From an uncultured Clostridia bacterium (GTDB lineage: Bacteria; Bacillota; Clostridia; Oscillospirales; Acutalibacteraceae), in NCBI GenBank assembly GCA_947623505.1, contig CANQGT010000004.1:78022-142021 (forward strand): a DNA stretch of 64,000 bases. Reading direction: 5' to 3'. Position numbers and translations under genes: made by a program. Positions 55,955 to 63,951 of this stretch are shown here, piece by piece (positions within the stretch are counted from its first letter, which is position 1; every line of letters begins with the position of its first letter). The notes beneath the pieces are model-generated. The model did not search any database and was not told where the DNA came from. It was given only the letters and a program-made list of their open reading frames with translations.

Positions 55955-56028
55955 ATAATCCCCATAGAGCGGCCTTGAAATGTTTTTATTTTTTCAAGTG
56001 TCTGCTCTATGGGGATTATATCAAGGCC
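55955..56028. other. Long perfect stem with nested and alternative pairings
   Basis: ATAATCCCCATAGAGC (55955-55970) is the exact complement of 56004-56019. Inside the loop, CTTGAAA (55974-55980) pairs with TTTCAAG (55992-55998). GGCCTTGA (55971-55978) can instead pair with TCAAGGCC (56021-56028), which is exclusive with the inner stem. It could be a terminator variant, a small structured RNA or a remnant of a palindromic element. The T-run is missing, so ordinary termination is doubtful. Confidence 0.5.
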
Positions 56029-56076
56029 GAAAAACGGCGCTTTGTTTTAAGTTGATTTCAGCCGTATGATTTTACT

Positions 56077-56691
56077 TTATGCCTCTATCTTTTCAAAATC
56101 CGAAGCCGGATGCTTGCACAGCGGGCATATGAAATCCTCGGGTAGTTCCTCGCCGACGTATTCATAGCCGCATATTCTGCATCGCCAAACAGTCTGCTTT
56201 GCTTTGGCAGCCGCCGGTTTCGGCTTTATATTCGCGTGATAATACGAATAAGTTGCGGACGGCGTATCGGAAAGCATTTTTGCGTCGGTCACCTCGGCGA
56301 TGAACATTGTGTGTGTGCCGAGATCGATCTCTTTTACTGTTCTCGCGCAGATAACGGCGTTCGTGCCCTCCGTAACGTAAAGCAGGAAATTATCGGCTCT
56401 TAAAGCGTGTGAAAAATCGGCGAATTTATCCGTATCTTTTCCGCTTTGAAAACCGAAATGCCTGAAAAGCCCGAAATCGGCTTCTTCGGAAATAACCGAA
56501 ACGTTGAAAAGGCCGGTATTCATAATCATATCGTGCGTTTTGTTGCTTTTGTTTACTGTTACGGATATTTGATTCGGCGCAGTTGTCACCTGCATGGCGG
56601 TGTTGATAATGCAGCCGTTGTCAAATCCGTTTTCTCTTGCGGTCAGTATAAAAAGTCCGTAAGAAATGTTGTTGAAAGCCTTATTGTCCAT
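56077..56691 (-). CDS. Flavin reductase-like protein with C-terminal rubredoxin
   Basis: ATG at 56689-56691 is preferred over GTG 56700 because AGGGGTGA is its RBS. The 204-residue protein has a flavin reductase-like FMN domain (ISYGLFILTARENGFDNGCI, AMQVTTAPNQISVTVNK) and, from about residue 165, a rubredoxin: WRCRICGYEYVGEELPEDFI and CPLCKHP, the two CxxC iron ligands. This is the high-molecular-weight rubredoxin (Hrb) design known in Moorella and other anaerobes, where it feeds electrons to flavodiiron proteins for O2/NO reduction. No flavodiiron gene is in the window. Confidence 0.92.
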   Translation of the reverse strand: MDNKAFNNISYGLFILTARENGFDNGCIINTAMQVTTAPNQISVTVNKSNKTHDMIMNTGLFNVSVISEEADFGLFRHFGFQSGKDTDKFADFSHALRADNFLLYVTEGTNAVICARTVKEIDLGTHTMFIAEVTDAKMLSDTPSATYSYYHANIKPKPAAAKAKQTVWRCRICGYEYVGEELPEDFICPLCKHPASDFEKIEA

Positions 56692-56735
56692 ATACTTCAC
56701 CCCTTATATTTTTTGTGTTTTCGTTTGCGGCGGCT

Positions 56736-57107
56736 TTAAAGCTCGGCGATGAGCTCAACCTCGCAGAGCACTCCTTTAGGAAGCTCCTTTACCGCAACGC
56801 AGCTTCTTGCGGGTTTTCCGGTAAAATACGCGCCGTAAATTTCATTGAACGCCGCGAAATCGTCGATGTCGGCAAGAAAGCAAACCGTTTTTACCGCTTT
56901 TTCAAGGCTTGTGCCGGCAGCTTCGCAAACGGCTTTCAGATTTTCGCACACGCGCCTTGTCTGCTCCTCTATCGTTTTCGCCTTGACCTCGTTTGTTTCG
57001 GGATCTATCGCGATTTGGCCGCTTGTGAAAAGAAATCCGTTTGCCTTGATCGCCTGACTGTAAGGCCCTATTGCCTTAGGAGCGTTTTGCGTAGATACAT
57101 AATCCAT
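56736..57107 (-). CDS. ridA: RidA-family enamine/imine deaminase
   Basis: 123 residues. APKAIGPYSQAIKANGFLFT, SGQIAIDPETNEV and GKPARSCVAVKELPKGVLCE are the RidA signature, with the Arg of ARSC that binds the carboxylate. RidA hydrolyses reactive 2-aminoacrylate and related imines made by PLP-dependent threonine/serine dehydratases. Threonine ammonia-lyase is encoded 85 bases upstream on the same strand, which matches that role. GGAGG precedes the ATG. Confidence 0.95.
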   Translation of the reverse strand: MDYVSTQNAPKAIGPYSQAIKANGFLFTSGQIAIDPETNEVKAKTIEEQTRRVCENLKAVCEAAGTSLEKAVKTVCFLADIDDFAAFNEIYGAYFTGKPARSCVAVKELPKGVLCEVELIAEL

Positions 57108-57191
57108 AATTTCACCTCCCTAAAAATACGGCTTACGCCGATAGGGGAAAATCGCCCGAAATCGGCTCTTTTCCGCCTTTTCACGAAATAA

Positions 57192-58391
57192 TCAGTCGCA
57201 AACCTCAAAGCCCGCGGCCTTGAGCGCCTGCTTTATGGAAACTATATGGGCGTAATCCCTTGTTTCAACGCCTATCTTCAAATAGCAGTCCGTTATATTC
57301 ATATCCAGATCCGTGCTGTCGTAATTAACGCTGGTAACGTTGGCGCCCGTTTCGGCTATTATTCTTGAAACGTCGGAAAGCTGGCCGGGTTTATCGGAAA
57401 GGGCGATGGTTATATTCGCCTTTCTGCCGCTCATTTTGAGTCCTCGCTCAATAACGCGCGAAAGTATCGTAACGTCTATATTTCCGCCGGAAACAAGACA
57501 GCAGACGTTTTTGCCGTCTATATCGGGTATTTTTCCTGCCAAAACCGCAGCGACCGGGACCGCGCCCGCCCCTTCGGCGATAAGCTTCTGCTGCTCCAGC
57601 AGCGTGAGTATCGCGAGGGCGATCTCATCGTCCGTAACCGTAAATATACCGTCAACGTATTTGCTCACAAGCTCATACGTGAGATCACCCGGTGTTTTTA
57701 CGGCGATGCCGTCGGCAATGGTCTGCACACCGTTGAGCGTTGTTATTTCTCCGGCTTCAAGCGAATGCTTCATACTCGCCGCTCCCGCAGACTGAACTCC
57801 GTAGACTTTGCACGAGGGATTTATCTGCTTTACGGTGTAAGCGATTCCGGCAATAAGACCGCCGCCGCCCACCGGAACGACAACAGCGTCCGCATTGGGC
57901 AGCTGGTCGAGTATCTCAAGTCCGATGGTGCCTTGGCCGGCTATAACGTCCGCGTCGTTGAAAGGATGGATAAACGTGTAGCCCATTTCGTCGCGAAGCT
58001 CAAGCGCTTTGTTGTATGCGTCGTCGTAAACGCCTTTTACGAGGCATACCTGCGCGCCGTAGCGCTTTGTTGCCTCAACCTTTGAGATAGGCGCGCCGTC
58101 CGGAAGGCAGATAAGGCTTTTTATCCCCTTTTTCGTTGCCGCGAGCGCCACTCCCTGAGCGTGATTTCCCGCAGAGCAGGCGATAACGCCCCTTGCCTTT
58201 TCTTCTTCGCTGAGCGAGCTTATCTTGAAATAAGAGCCCCTTATCTTGAAAGAACCGGTAACCTGAAGGTTTTCGGTTTTAAGATAAATATTTGCGCCCT
58301 CCCTGATATTGGGGGCATATATCATATCGGTTTCCCTCACGATTTCTTTAAGCACGCGGGAAGCCTTGTAAACCTTATCGAGAGTGAGCAT
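57192..58391 (-). CDS. ilvA: Threonine ammonia-lyase (PLP-dependent) with C-terminal ACT domain
   Basis: 399 residues. QVTGSFKIRGSYFKI contains the PLP lysine; CSAGNHAQGVALAA and VPVGGGGLIAGIAY bind cofactor phosphate; EGAGAVPVAAVLAG closes the site. The last 75 residues form one ACT domain (ITIALSDKPGQLSDVSRIIA), so this is the single-ACT form, intermediate between catabolic TdcB and long biosynthetic IlvA. It deaminates threonine to 2-oxobutyrate. No ilv genes adjoin; ridA downstream handles its imine product. The catabolic or biosynthetic role is left open. Confidence 0.93.
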   Translation of the reverse strand: MLTLDKVYKASRVLKEIVRETDMIYAPNIREGANIYLKTENLQVTGSFKIRGSYFKISSLSEEEKARGVIACSAGNHAQGVALAATKKGIKSLICLPDGAPISKVEATKRYGAQVCLVKGVYDDAYNKALELRDEMGYTFIHPFNDADVIAGQGTIGLEILDQLPNADAVVVPVGGGGLIAGIAYTVKQINPSCKVYGVQSAGAASMKHSLEAGEITTLNGVQTIADGIAVKTPGDLTYELVSKYVDGIFTVTDDEIALAILTLLEQQKLIAEGAGAVPVAAVLAGKIPDIDGKNVCCLVSGGNIDVTILSRVIERGLKMSGRKANITIALSDKPGQLSDVSRIIAETGANVTSVNYDSTDLDMNITDCYLKIGVETRDYAHIVSIKQALKAAGFEVCD

Positions 58392-58470
58392 TTTTTCGCC
58401 TCTTTAACTTTTTTAGATATTTTAATACCATAATTAAATTTTGTCAATGATGGCGGAAAAATACTTGTTA

Positions 58471-58499
58471 TTGACTTTGCCGTAAATATGATATAGAAT
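58471..58499 (+). promoter_or_regulatory. Promoter of the solute-binding lipoprotein gene
   Basis: TTGACT (58471-58476), 17-base spacer, TAGAAT (58494-58499), 53 bases before the TTG start. Confidence 0.55.
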
Positions 58500-58552
58500 T
58501 GAAACAGGTAAAGATATAATTAAGTTATAAAACCTAAACGGAGGGAACCGCC

Positions 58553-59413
58553 TTGAAATACATAAAGAAATTTGCCGCTGTTTTGCTTGCGGCTATGTTG
58601 GTAAGCGCCGTTTTTGCCGGCTGTTCAAATCAGAACGCTCAAACGGACGAAATAACGGAAGATACGATGCTGATAGCCTACACCGAGGAAAACGCCCCGT
58701 TTATTTATACAGATGAAAACGGCGTTTTGACCGGCTTTGACGTTGAGGTTATCCAAAATATTTTTGAATCGTTTAAGGGCGAATACAAGGATTATAAATT
58801 CGTTAAGGTAGACGAGGGATATGTTTTAAACGAAACTCCCTGCTACACCGATTCAAACGGCAACGAATATTCGGCCATAATTATGTGCGGCGGAACCCAA
58901 AAGGATACGGGAACCGTAAATAAGGACGTTCACTGGAGCCAAAATATTATAGAAAACAATATCATAGCCGTTGTGCCGTCGGGCAGTTCCGTTAAAAGCT
59001 TCGCGGATATTTCCGGCTTAAACGCCGGAGTGGTATCGTCCGCCGCCGCTGCCGCTCTTGATGAAAACGCGGCTGTTAAAAACAGTCTTGCGTCCGTTAC
59101 GGTTTACAATTCCGAAGACGAGGCGTTTAAGGCTCTTGAAAGTAAAGCCGCCGATGTGATAATTACCGATGATTTCAGCTTCTACAACTGCAAAGGCTAT
59201 GAAAAATACACGGTATTGCCGAGCGTGCTCGGCACCGTCAAATATGCTTTTGAGTTCGCGCCGTCAAAGGATTTTTCCGAAGGCTTCAATGAGGCGGTAA
59301 AGGAAATGATTTCTCCCGATTACGGCGACGGAGATACGCTTACGCCGATAGTTGAAAAATATTTCGGATACGGCGGCGCCTGCGTCTTCACCGTTGACGA
59401 TGTTGAAAAATAA
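58553..59413 (+). CDS. Amino-acid-type ABC solute-binding lipoprotein (orphan)
   Basis: 286 residues from TTG 58553, supported by CGGAGGGA nine bases upstream. The signal peptide KFAAVLLAAMLVSAVFAGCS has lipobox VFAGC. The mature part is a family 3 periplasmic-binding fold (MLIAYTEENAPFIYTDENG, LTGFDVEVIQNIFESF), usual for polar amino acids. The ligand-binding domain keeps the late motif KALESKAADVIITDD. No permease or ATPase gene is nearby, and a terminator follows at once, so it must partner with a transporter elsewhere or serve as a sensor. Confidence 0.88.
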   Translation: MKYIKKFAAVLLAAMLVSAVFAGCSNQNAQTDEITEDTMLIAYTEENAPFIYTDENGVLTGFDVEVIQNIFESFKGEYKDYKFVKVDEGYVLNETPCYTDSNGNEYSAIIMCGGTQKDTGTVNKDVHWSQNIIENNIIAVVPSGSSVKSFADISGLNAGVVSSAAAAALDENAAVKNSLASVTVYNSEDEAFKALESKAADVIITDDFSFYNCKGYEKYTVLPSVLGTVKYAFEFAPSKDFSEGFNEAVKEMISPDYGDGDTLTPIVEKYFGYGGACVFTVDDVEK

Positions 59414-59430
59414 AACAAGCATAATGCGGC

Positions 59431-59465
59431 GGCCGTCGGAATTTCTTTCCGACGGCCGTCTTTTT
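59431..59465 (+). terminator. Terminator after solute-binding protein gene
   Basis: GGCCGTCGGAA (59431-59441) pairs with TTCCGACGGCC (59447-59457), followed by GTCTTTTT. Confidence 0.9.
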
Positions 59466-59581
59466 GTTTGCATTCACTGTTTTTGGGAACCGCGCATTTT
59501 CAAATTATATCGCAGAATATCAATTTTATTATATTTATAAAACGATATCATAGCATACGCTCCCAAATTTGCGGTTATTTA

Positions 59582-60232
59582 TCAGTATCCGAGATCTTCG
59601 TTTACGAATATTACCTTGATCCTGTCCTTAAACCTCTGCTGAGCGGACACGACATAATTGCAGCAAATCCGTTGAGGGCTTTTGCAGCCTTCGCACATTT
59701 CGGGATTTTCCGCGTTGAGGCTTATGCACCTGCCCGTGACAGCGCATGGAGTCTTACAGCCGAGGCGCTTCGCGTTTTTCGGTGCGGCCGTATCTTTAAC
59801 GCGCCTTATCGCCGCCTCTAAATCGGAAACAATCTTGTTTACTCCGACAACCATTATAACCTGCTTCGGGCCGAAAACTATGCAGGCAACACGGTTTGAA
59901 TTGCCGTCCACGTTATAAAGCTCGCCGTTTTCGGTAACCGCGTTTGACGAACAGAAAAACGCGTCGCAGCAAAAGGCTTTGGCGTAGCATTCCCTCAGAG
60001 CGTCGCCCTCAAGGCCGCGCCTGTCTATAAAATCGTATTCCCCGCTTTCAAGCAGAGCGGATACGCCCGTTTCGTTAAGCGTAACGCTGCCGCCGTTTGA
60101 AACACGGCTTCCGCTCGGAACAAGCGTTTTAACGAGAGGCACCACCTCGTCCCTCGTTTCGACGAAAAAAGCCTTTATGCCGTTTTTCTCAAGATTTTCC
60201 ATTGTTTTTTTGATTTTTTCATTCATAATCAT
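59582..60232 (-). CDS. LUD-domain protein (LutC/YkgG family)
   Basis: 216 residues. MVVGVNKIVSDLEAAIRRVK and SNGGSVTLNETGV are typical of the LUD domain (PF02589), which in LutB/LutC takes part in lactate oxidation. This form ends with extra Cys residues (GCKTPCAVTGRCIS, CEGCKSPQRIC), a pattern found in stand-alone LUD proteins of Clostridia. No lutA/lutB is nearby. The start overlaps the stop of the upstream ComM gene by four bases, so the two are co-transcribed, without an evident functional link. Confidence 0.85.
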   Translation of the reverse strand: MIMNEKIKKTMENLEKNGIKAFFVETRDEVVPLVKTLVPSGSRVSNGGSVTLNETGVSALLESGEYDFIDRRGLEGDALRECYAKAFCCDAFFCSSNAVTENGELYNVDGNSNRVACIVFGPKQVIMVVGVNKIVSDLEAAIRRVKDTAAPKNAKRLGCKTPCAVTGRCISLNAENPEMCEGCKSPQRICCNYVVSAQQRFKDRIKVIFVNEDLGY

Positions 60233-61755
60233 TCACCCCAATATTTTCTGTCTAAGCTTCTGTATTGTATAGCCTCCGCCACGTGGGCAAATTCTATATT
60301 TTCCTTTTCCTCAATATCCGCCGCCGTTCGGGCGATCCTCAAAATTTTATCGTATGCTCTCGCCGAAAGGCCGAGCCGCTCAAAGCTCATTTTAAGCAGG
60401 TCGGACGCGTCCCGAGTCAAAATGCAGTATTCCTTTGTCATTTTCGGCGTCATCTTCGCGTTGCAGGTTATGCCCGTGCCGCTGAACCTCTCGCGCTGTA
60501 TCTTCCTCGCCCTGTTCACGCGCTCCCGTATCTGCGCCGAGCTCTCCTCCCTGCCTTTGGAAGAAAGCTTTTCGTAATCCACCGGCTCAACCTCTATATG
60601 GAGGTCTATCCTGTCAAGAATAGGGCCGCTTACTTTATCGCGGTAACGCTTTTTGGCGGCGTCGGTGCATATACATTCCCGCGTGGGATGCCCCAGATAA
60701 CCGCAGGGGCAGGGATTCATCGCGGCCACGACCATTATATCGGACGGATACGAGACGGTGCCGCCCGTTCTCGTTATCGTGATAACGCCGTCCTCAAGAG
60801 GCTGGCGCAGGGATTCCTTCGCGCGCCTGTCAAACTCGGGAAATTCGTCCATAAAAATAACCCCGTTGTGCGCAAGGCTTATTTCACCGGGGCGCGGGTT
60901 GTGCCCTCCGCCGGTGAGCCCCTGCGCGGAAACGGTGTGGTGCGGGCTTCTGAACGGTCTTTTCGTTATCAGCTGAACTCCGCTCGGAAGCTCGCCCGCT
61001 ATCGAATAGAGCTTTGTCGTTTCAAGCTGCTCCTCAAAGGTCATTTGCGGAAGTATAGACGGCAGCCTTTTCGCCAACATCGATTTGCCCGTGCCGGGCG
61101 GCCCGATAAGCAGGCAGTTATGGCCTCCCGCCGCGGCGATTTCAAGAGCGCGCTTCGCGTTTTTCTGCCCTTTCACGTCGGCGAAATCAAGCGTTTCGTC
61201 CTGAGTTTCGAGAAGTTCTGTCTCTTTATGGCATGGAGCTATCGGCTTTTTTCCGCTCAAATGATTTATAACGTCAAAGATCGTCCTCACCGGCAGAGCG
61301 TCTATGCCCTTTACAACGCTTGCCTCCGTCTCGTTCTCGGCGGGAACGAAAACCGCTCCTATATGCTCGTCTCTCGCCTTGAGCAACATCGGCAGCACAC
61401 CCGCGCAGGCGCGGATCTCGCCGTCAAGCGAAAGCTCGCCCACAAACGCGTAATCGCTCAGATCAGCCTTTATCTGCCGCGCGGCCTTCAGTATTGCTAT
61501 CGCGATGGGCAGATCGTATATCGGCCCCTCTTTTTTTACGTCGGCCGGGGCGATATTAACGGTGATTCGGGAAACGGGATAATCAAAACGGCAGTTTTTT
61601 ATGCTTGAGCGCACCCTTTCCTTGCTTTCCTTTACCGCGGCGTCCGGCAGTCCGACTATGTCGAACCGCGGCAGGCCGTTGCTGAGATCCGCCTCCACAA
61701 CAACGCAGAAAGCGTCCATTCCGAACAGGCCGAGACTTCTTACTTTTGCGAACAT
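60229..61755 (-). CDS. YifB/ComM-family Mg chelatase-like AAA+ ATPase
   Basis: 508 residues. The N-terminal domain (GLPRFDIVGLPDAAVKESKE, ITVNIAPADVKKEGPIYDLP) is a Lon-like fold. LLIGPPGTGKSMLAKRLPSI is Walker A, GVIFMDEFPEFDRRAKESLR Walker B, and a Cys4 zinc site follows in NPCPCGYLGHPTRECICTD. The C-terminal helical domain ends with IQYRSLDRKYW. In Vibrio and relatives ComM is a hexameric branch-migration helicase that extends heteroduplex in natural transformation; the same role is possible here. It is normal length. Confidence 0.94.
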   Translation of the reverse strand: MFAKVRSLGLFGMDAFCVVVEADLSNGLPRFDIVGLPDAAVKESKERVRSSIKNCRFDYPVSRITVNIAPADVKKEGPIYDLPIAIAILKAARQIKADLSDYAFVGELSLDGEIRACAGVLPMLLKARDEHIGAVFVPAENETEASVVKGIDALPVRTIFDVINHLSGKKPIAPCHKETELLETQDETLDFADVKGQKNAKRALEIAAAGGHNCLLIGPPGTGKSMLAKRLPSILPQMTFEEQLETTKLYSIAGELPSGVQLITKRPFRSPHHTVSAQGLTGGGHNPRPGEISLAHNGVIFMDEFPEFDRRAKESLRQPLEDGVITITRTGGTVSYPSDIMVVAAMNPCPCGYLGHPTRECICTDAAKKRYRDKVSGPILDRIDLHIEVEPVDYEKLSSKGREESSAQIRERVNRARKIQRERFSGTGITCNAKMTPKMTKEYCILTRDASDLLKMSFERLGLSARAYDKILRIARTAADIEEKENIEFAHVAEAIQYRSLDRKYWGE

Positions 61756-61817
61756 TCGCGAGCCTCCTTTTTATAAACTAAAAGAAGATAATTTAATTAT
61801 ACTAAATAGCGTTGATA

Positions 61818-61846
61818 TTGACAACAGATTTTAATAATATTAAAAT
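61818..61846 (+). promoter_or_regulatory. Promoter of the phosphohexomutase gene
   Basis: TTGACA (61818-61823), 17-base spacer, TAAAAT (61841-61846). It lies 25 bases before ATG 61871. Confidence 0.75.
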
Positions 61847-61870
61847 AGAATAATGAAACAGGAGGATTTT

Positions 61871-63589
61871 ATGAACGTTAGCAAATTATATGAAGAATGG
61901 CTTGAAAAAGCGGTTGGAGACCCCGATCTTATAAACGAGCTTAAGGAGATAAGGGGAAATGCGGAAGAAATAAACGAACGCTTTTATAAATGCCTTGAAT
62001 TCGGCACGGCCGGCCTTAGAGGCGTTATCGGCGCGGGAACAAACAGAATGAATATCTACACCGTCGGCCGGGCAACGCAGGGCCTCGCGGATTTTCTCAA
62101 TTCCCGATTTGAAAATCCCAGCGCTGCCATAGGCTACGATTCAAGGATAAAGAGCGAGCTTTTCGCGAAAGAAGCGGCGAAAATTCTCGCGGCGAACGGA
62201 GTTAAGGTCTATCTTTTCGACGAGCTGGAACCGACGCCCTGCCTTTCTTTCGCAATCAGAAGATACCATACGGACGGCGGAATAATCCTTACGGCGTCGC
62301 ACAATCCGGGGAAATACAACGGCTACAAATGCTATGACCGCAACGGATACCAGATGACCGACGAAGAGGCGGCTCAGACTTACGCCTTTATTCAAAAGGT
62401 GGATTATTTCTCCGGAATAAAAATGATGGATTTTGACGAGGCGCTTGAACGGGGGCTCATAAAATACATAGGCGAGGAAACCGTCGAGGCGTTCCTCGAC
62501 GAGGTGCAAATGCAGTGCGTAGAGCCCGAAGCCGTTAAAAAAGCGGGGTTAAAGGTTATATATACGCCGCTCAACGGCACGGGAAACAAGCCCGTAAGAA
62601 AAATTCTCGACAGAATAGGCGTAAATTCGGTTTTCGTAGTGCCGCAGCAGGAACTGCCGGACGGCAATTTCCCAACCTGCCCTTATCCGAATCCCGAAAT
62701 AAAGCAGGCGTTTGAATGCGCCCTTGAAATGACTGAGGATATAAAAGCGGATATTTTGCTTGCCACAGACCCCGACTGCGACCGAGTGGGCATAGCCGTA
62801 CCGGATAAAAACGGGGAATATGTGCTTATGAGCGGCAACGAGGTTGGTGCGATGCTGCTCAACTATCTGCTGTCCCGCAAAAAAGCAAACGGCACACTCC
62901 CCGAAAACGCCGTTGCGGTAAAATCCTTTGTCTCCACTGATCTTGCCGAAAAAATAGCTCAAAAATACGGCTGTTCATTTAAAAACGTGCTCACGGGCTT
63001 TAAATATATCGGCGAATTCATAACAATGCTTGAAGCGCAGGGCAAAGAAAATGAGTTTATAATGGGCTTTGAGGAATCATACGGTTATCTTGCCGGCACA
63101 CACGCGCGTGATAAGGACGCGGTAGTTGCGTCTATGCTCATCTGCGAAATGGCGGCATACTACAAAACCCTGGGCAAATCCCTTGTTGAGGTTATGGACG
63201 ATATTTACGGAGAATACGGCTATTACAAAAATATTGTGAAAAGCTATCAGTTTGACGGCGCCGCCGGTATGGAAAAGATGGCGCGGATAATGGAAAACCT
63301 GCGCAGCGCTCCGCCGACCGAGATGAGCGGATTAAAGGTTTTGTTTTTCGACGATTACAAAACGGGCGTTTCCGAAAATACGCAAACGGGCGAAAAAAGA
63401 ACTATCGGCCTGCCGAAATCCAACGTGCTTTCCTTTAAACTTGAGGACGGCAACGGTCTTATCGTGCGCCCCAGCGGAACGGAACCGAAGATAAAGGCTT
63501 ACGTAACCGCTGTCGGCGAAAATATGAACGCGGCTACGGAGCTTGCCGACAGGCTCCTTAAAATAGCGGATACATATATGGAGGCATAA
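61871..63589 (+). CDS. Phospho-sugar mutase (phosphoglucomutase/phosphomannomutase)
   Basis: ATG 61871 is chosen because the AGGAGG before it would lie inside a gene starting at 61853. 572 residues of the long Firmicutes PGM type (PgcA-like). FGTAGLRGVIGAGTNRMNIY opens domain 1; TASHNPGKYNGYK holds the phosphorylated Ser; ATDPDCDRVGIAV binds Mg2+; GFEESYGYLAGTHARDKDAV is the sugar-binding loop; VRPSGTEPKIKAY the phosphate-binding domain. It interconverts glucose-1-P and glucose-6-P for glycan and glycolipid synthesis. A 35-residue membrane peptide is encoded directly downstream. Confidence 0.94.
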   Translation: MNVSKLYEEWLEKAVGDPDLINELKEIRGNAEEINERFYKCLEFGTAGLRGVIGAGTNRMNIYTVGRATQGLADFLNSRFENPSAAIGYDSRIKSELFAKEAAKILAANGVKVYLFDELEPTPCLSFAIRRYHTDGGIILTASHNPGKYNGYKCYDRNGYQMTDEEAAQTYAFIQKVDYFSGIKMMDFDEALERGLIKYIGEETVEAFLDEVQMQCVEPEAVKKAGLKVIYTPLNGTGNKPVRKILDRIGVNSVFVVPQQELPDGNFPTCPYPNPEIKQAFECALEMTEDIKADILLATDPDCDRVGIAVPDKNGEYVLMSGNEVGAMLLNYLLSRKKANGTLPENAVAVKSFVSTDLAEKIAQKYGCSFKNVLTGFKYIGEFITMLEAQGKENEFIMGFEESYGYLAGTHARDKDAVVASMLICEMAAYYKTLGKSLVEVMDDIYGEYGYYKNIVKSYQFDGAAGMEKMARIMENLRSAPPTEMSGLKVLFFDDYKTGVSENTQTGEKRTIGLPKSNVLSFKLEDGNGLIVRPSGTEPKIKAYVTAVGENMNAATELADRLLKIADTYMEA

Positions 63590-63591
63590 AA

Positions 63592-63699
63592 ATGAATCAC
63601 AGTGGATGGGTAAAAATAACGGCGATAATCCTTGCCGCGCTTATGGTTTTAAGCTGTATGGTTGCGGGAGTATCCGCTGTTTTTTCCAACGCGGCATAG
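63592..63699 (+). CDS. Small membrane peptide (35 residues)
   Basis: ATG 63592 is three bases after the mutase stop, with GGAGG seven to eight bases upstream. The product MNHSGWVKITAIILAALMVL is followed by SCMVAGVSAVFSNAA and TAG at 63697-63699. It is one hydrophobic helix with a short polar N-terminus, too short for most gene finders. The strong RBS, translational position and terminator just after it argue for real expression. It could be a small membrane regulator; I do not recognise a family. Confidence 0.6.
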   Translation: MNHSGWVKITAIILAALMVLSCMVAGVSAVFSNAA

Positions 63700-63731
63700 T
63701 ATATATAAAAGTGTTACAATAGCCTGTAATT

Positions 63732-63767
63732 AAAAGGAACTGAATTGTTTTTTTCAGTTCCTTTTTA
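63732..63767 (+). terminator. Terminator of the mutase-peptide unit
   Basis: AAAAGGAACTGAA (63732-63744) pairs with TTCAGTTCCTTTT (63753-63765) with T-rich continuation. Confidence 0.85.
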
Positions 63768-63787
63768 GCTTTTATTCGCACCAAAGG

Positions 63788-63828
63788 CAAAAGCCGCCGA
63801 TATGCGCCATCATTATCGGCGGCTTTTG
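63788..63828. terminator. Second strong palindrome, probable bidirectional terminator
   Basis: CAAAAGCCGCCGATA (63788-63802) pairs perfectly with TATCGGCGGCTTTTG (63814-63828), with T-runs in both directions. It may serve a minus-strand gene beyond the right edge. Confidence 0.75.
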
Positions 63829-63876
63829 ACTTGTTATCTCACAAAATTTCGTGTTTTAAACATTTACTTCCCAATC

Positions 63877-63951
63877 GGCACCCGGCTTTCGGCAGGAGTG
63901 CCTTTTTTCGCCGAAATTATAAAAGTCGCTGCCACCCGTCTAACGGGTGGC
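63877..63951. other. Right-edge hairpins, possibly the end of an IS200/IS605-like element
   Basis: GGCAC (63877-63881) with GTGCC (63898-63902) and a T6 run makes a terminator-like hairpin. GCCACCCGT-CTA-ACGGGTGGC (63931-63951) is a perfect 9-bp stem with a 3-base loop. Compact subterminal hairpins of this kind mark ends of IS200/IS605 elements, but no transposase is in view before the edge at 64000. Nothing else is seen in 63829-64000. Confidence 0.35.

Noticed and set aside
57192..58552. T-box or other amino-acid riboswitch in front of the threonine ammonia-lyase gene
   Set aside because: The short, AT-rich upstream region shows no T-box consensus, specifier stem or terminator/antiterminator pair.
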